From positions 1 through 64,000 of the forward strand of contig JAMXDE010000077.1 of assembly GCA_026770025.1 (NCBI GenBank): 64,000 bases of DNA, read 5' to 3'. Below the pieces are notes generated by a model, which made no database searches, was not told the DNA's origin, and was given only the letters and a program-made list of their open reading frames with translations. The first letter of the stretch is position 1, and each line of letters begins with the position of its first letter. A program made the translations under genes and the position numbers. Shown in pieces: positions 63,759 through 64,000 of the stretch. This DNA comes from Craspedostauros australis. Taxonomy: Eukaryota; Bacillariophyta; Bacillariophyceae; Mastogloiales; Achnanthaceae.

Positions 63759-64000
63759 TGTTGGAAATCCGGGGTTATAGTTAGTACTGCAATCTAATTC
63801 GCTGTTAGAAACTGTACCGTTTTAGAACTGTGAGCACAATCTCACTTTCTCTTCCGATTTCATTTTTCATAGGCATCTGCCGCGGTGGCGACACAGGGCG
63901 TCCTGTTGTTCTTAGGTGCTTCTCTCCCCATTCATCATGCTCTGCTCTTGCTTCCTTGTCTTGGCATAGATGTTGCTTGCCTCTGCATCGTCGTAGCTGT
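63759..64000 (-). repeat. second LTR, running off the window
   Basis: TGTTGGAAATCCGGGGTTATAG starts again directly after the first piece, in the same orientation, and continues past AGAACTGTGAGC. The other end is not in the window. Confidence 0.6.

Overview
This window is nuclear DNA of a eukaryotic alga, most likely a diatom. The reasons are two genes with the diatom-typical DUF6824 domain (V/I-L/C-x-GRG-x-(4)-YHPGN), a Ty1/Copia retrotransposon, long Thr-Pro stalk proteins, a fragment of plastid Mg-chelatase subunit H, a VWA plus alpha-kinase gene, and genes spread far apart on both strands with few introns. The genus cannot be fixed from the sequence alone.

The most striking region is 2639-22016: a near-perfect palindrome made of two head-to-head copies of one large DNA transposon (9,660 and 9,671 bp) around a 47-bp unique spacer. 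Each copy has about 50-bp terminal inverted repeats next to TA dinucleotides. Each also has a Tc1/mariner-type DDD transposase gene (intact in the right copy, 848 aa; broken by three one-base indels in the left copy) and, convergent with it, a long broken cargo gene for a Thr-Pro-stalk, cysteine-repeat surface-type protein. Where I compared the two arms, nearly all differences are single-base length changes in homopolymers or repeat-unit counts, so they are either very young or partly consensus errors. At least two in-frame TGA codons in the cargo gene fall exactly where the C-x5-C repeat expects cysteine.

Left of the palindrome (1-2350) is a decayed minus-strand P-loop ATPase gene (AAA_16/Orc1-like). 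Right of it (22017-24660) nothing recognisable is present. A host gene region follows from 24661 to 45553: a DUF6824 gene, a two-exon membrane protein, a tetraspan-like protein with an Asp/His-rich tail, a truncated paralogue and a full BTB/KCTD-type gene in tandem, a Sec14-like plus DUF6824 fusion, a 1388-aa coiled-coil protein with three UVR-like motifs, a 16-repeat ankyrin protein, and directly behind it a 5'-truncated, frameshifted chlH fragment.

The interval 45554-49572 is gene-poor. Then comes a complete, young Copia element (49573-57079; two 680-bp LTRs, gag and pol in different frames) with a TTTCCCA heptamer at the gag-pol junction. The final part holds a possible small gene, an intact VWA/alpha-kinase gene (59392-61314), a solo LTR with a 6-bp target duplication (61904-62695) and two further nested LTR ends at the window edge.

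The picture is a transposon-rich diatom locus with signalling and regulatory host genes between recent insertions. Many apparent frameshifts sit in homopolymers, so long-read consensus error should be kept in mind when reading 'pseudogene' calls here.
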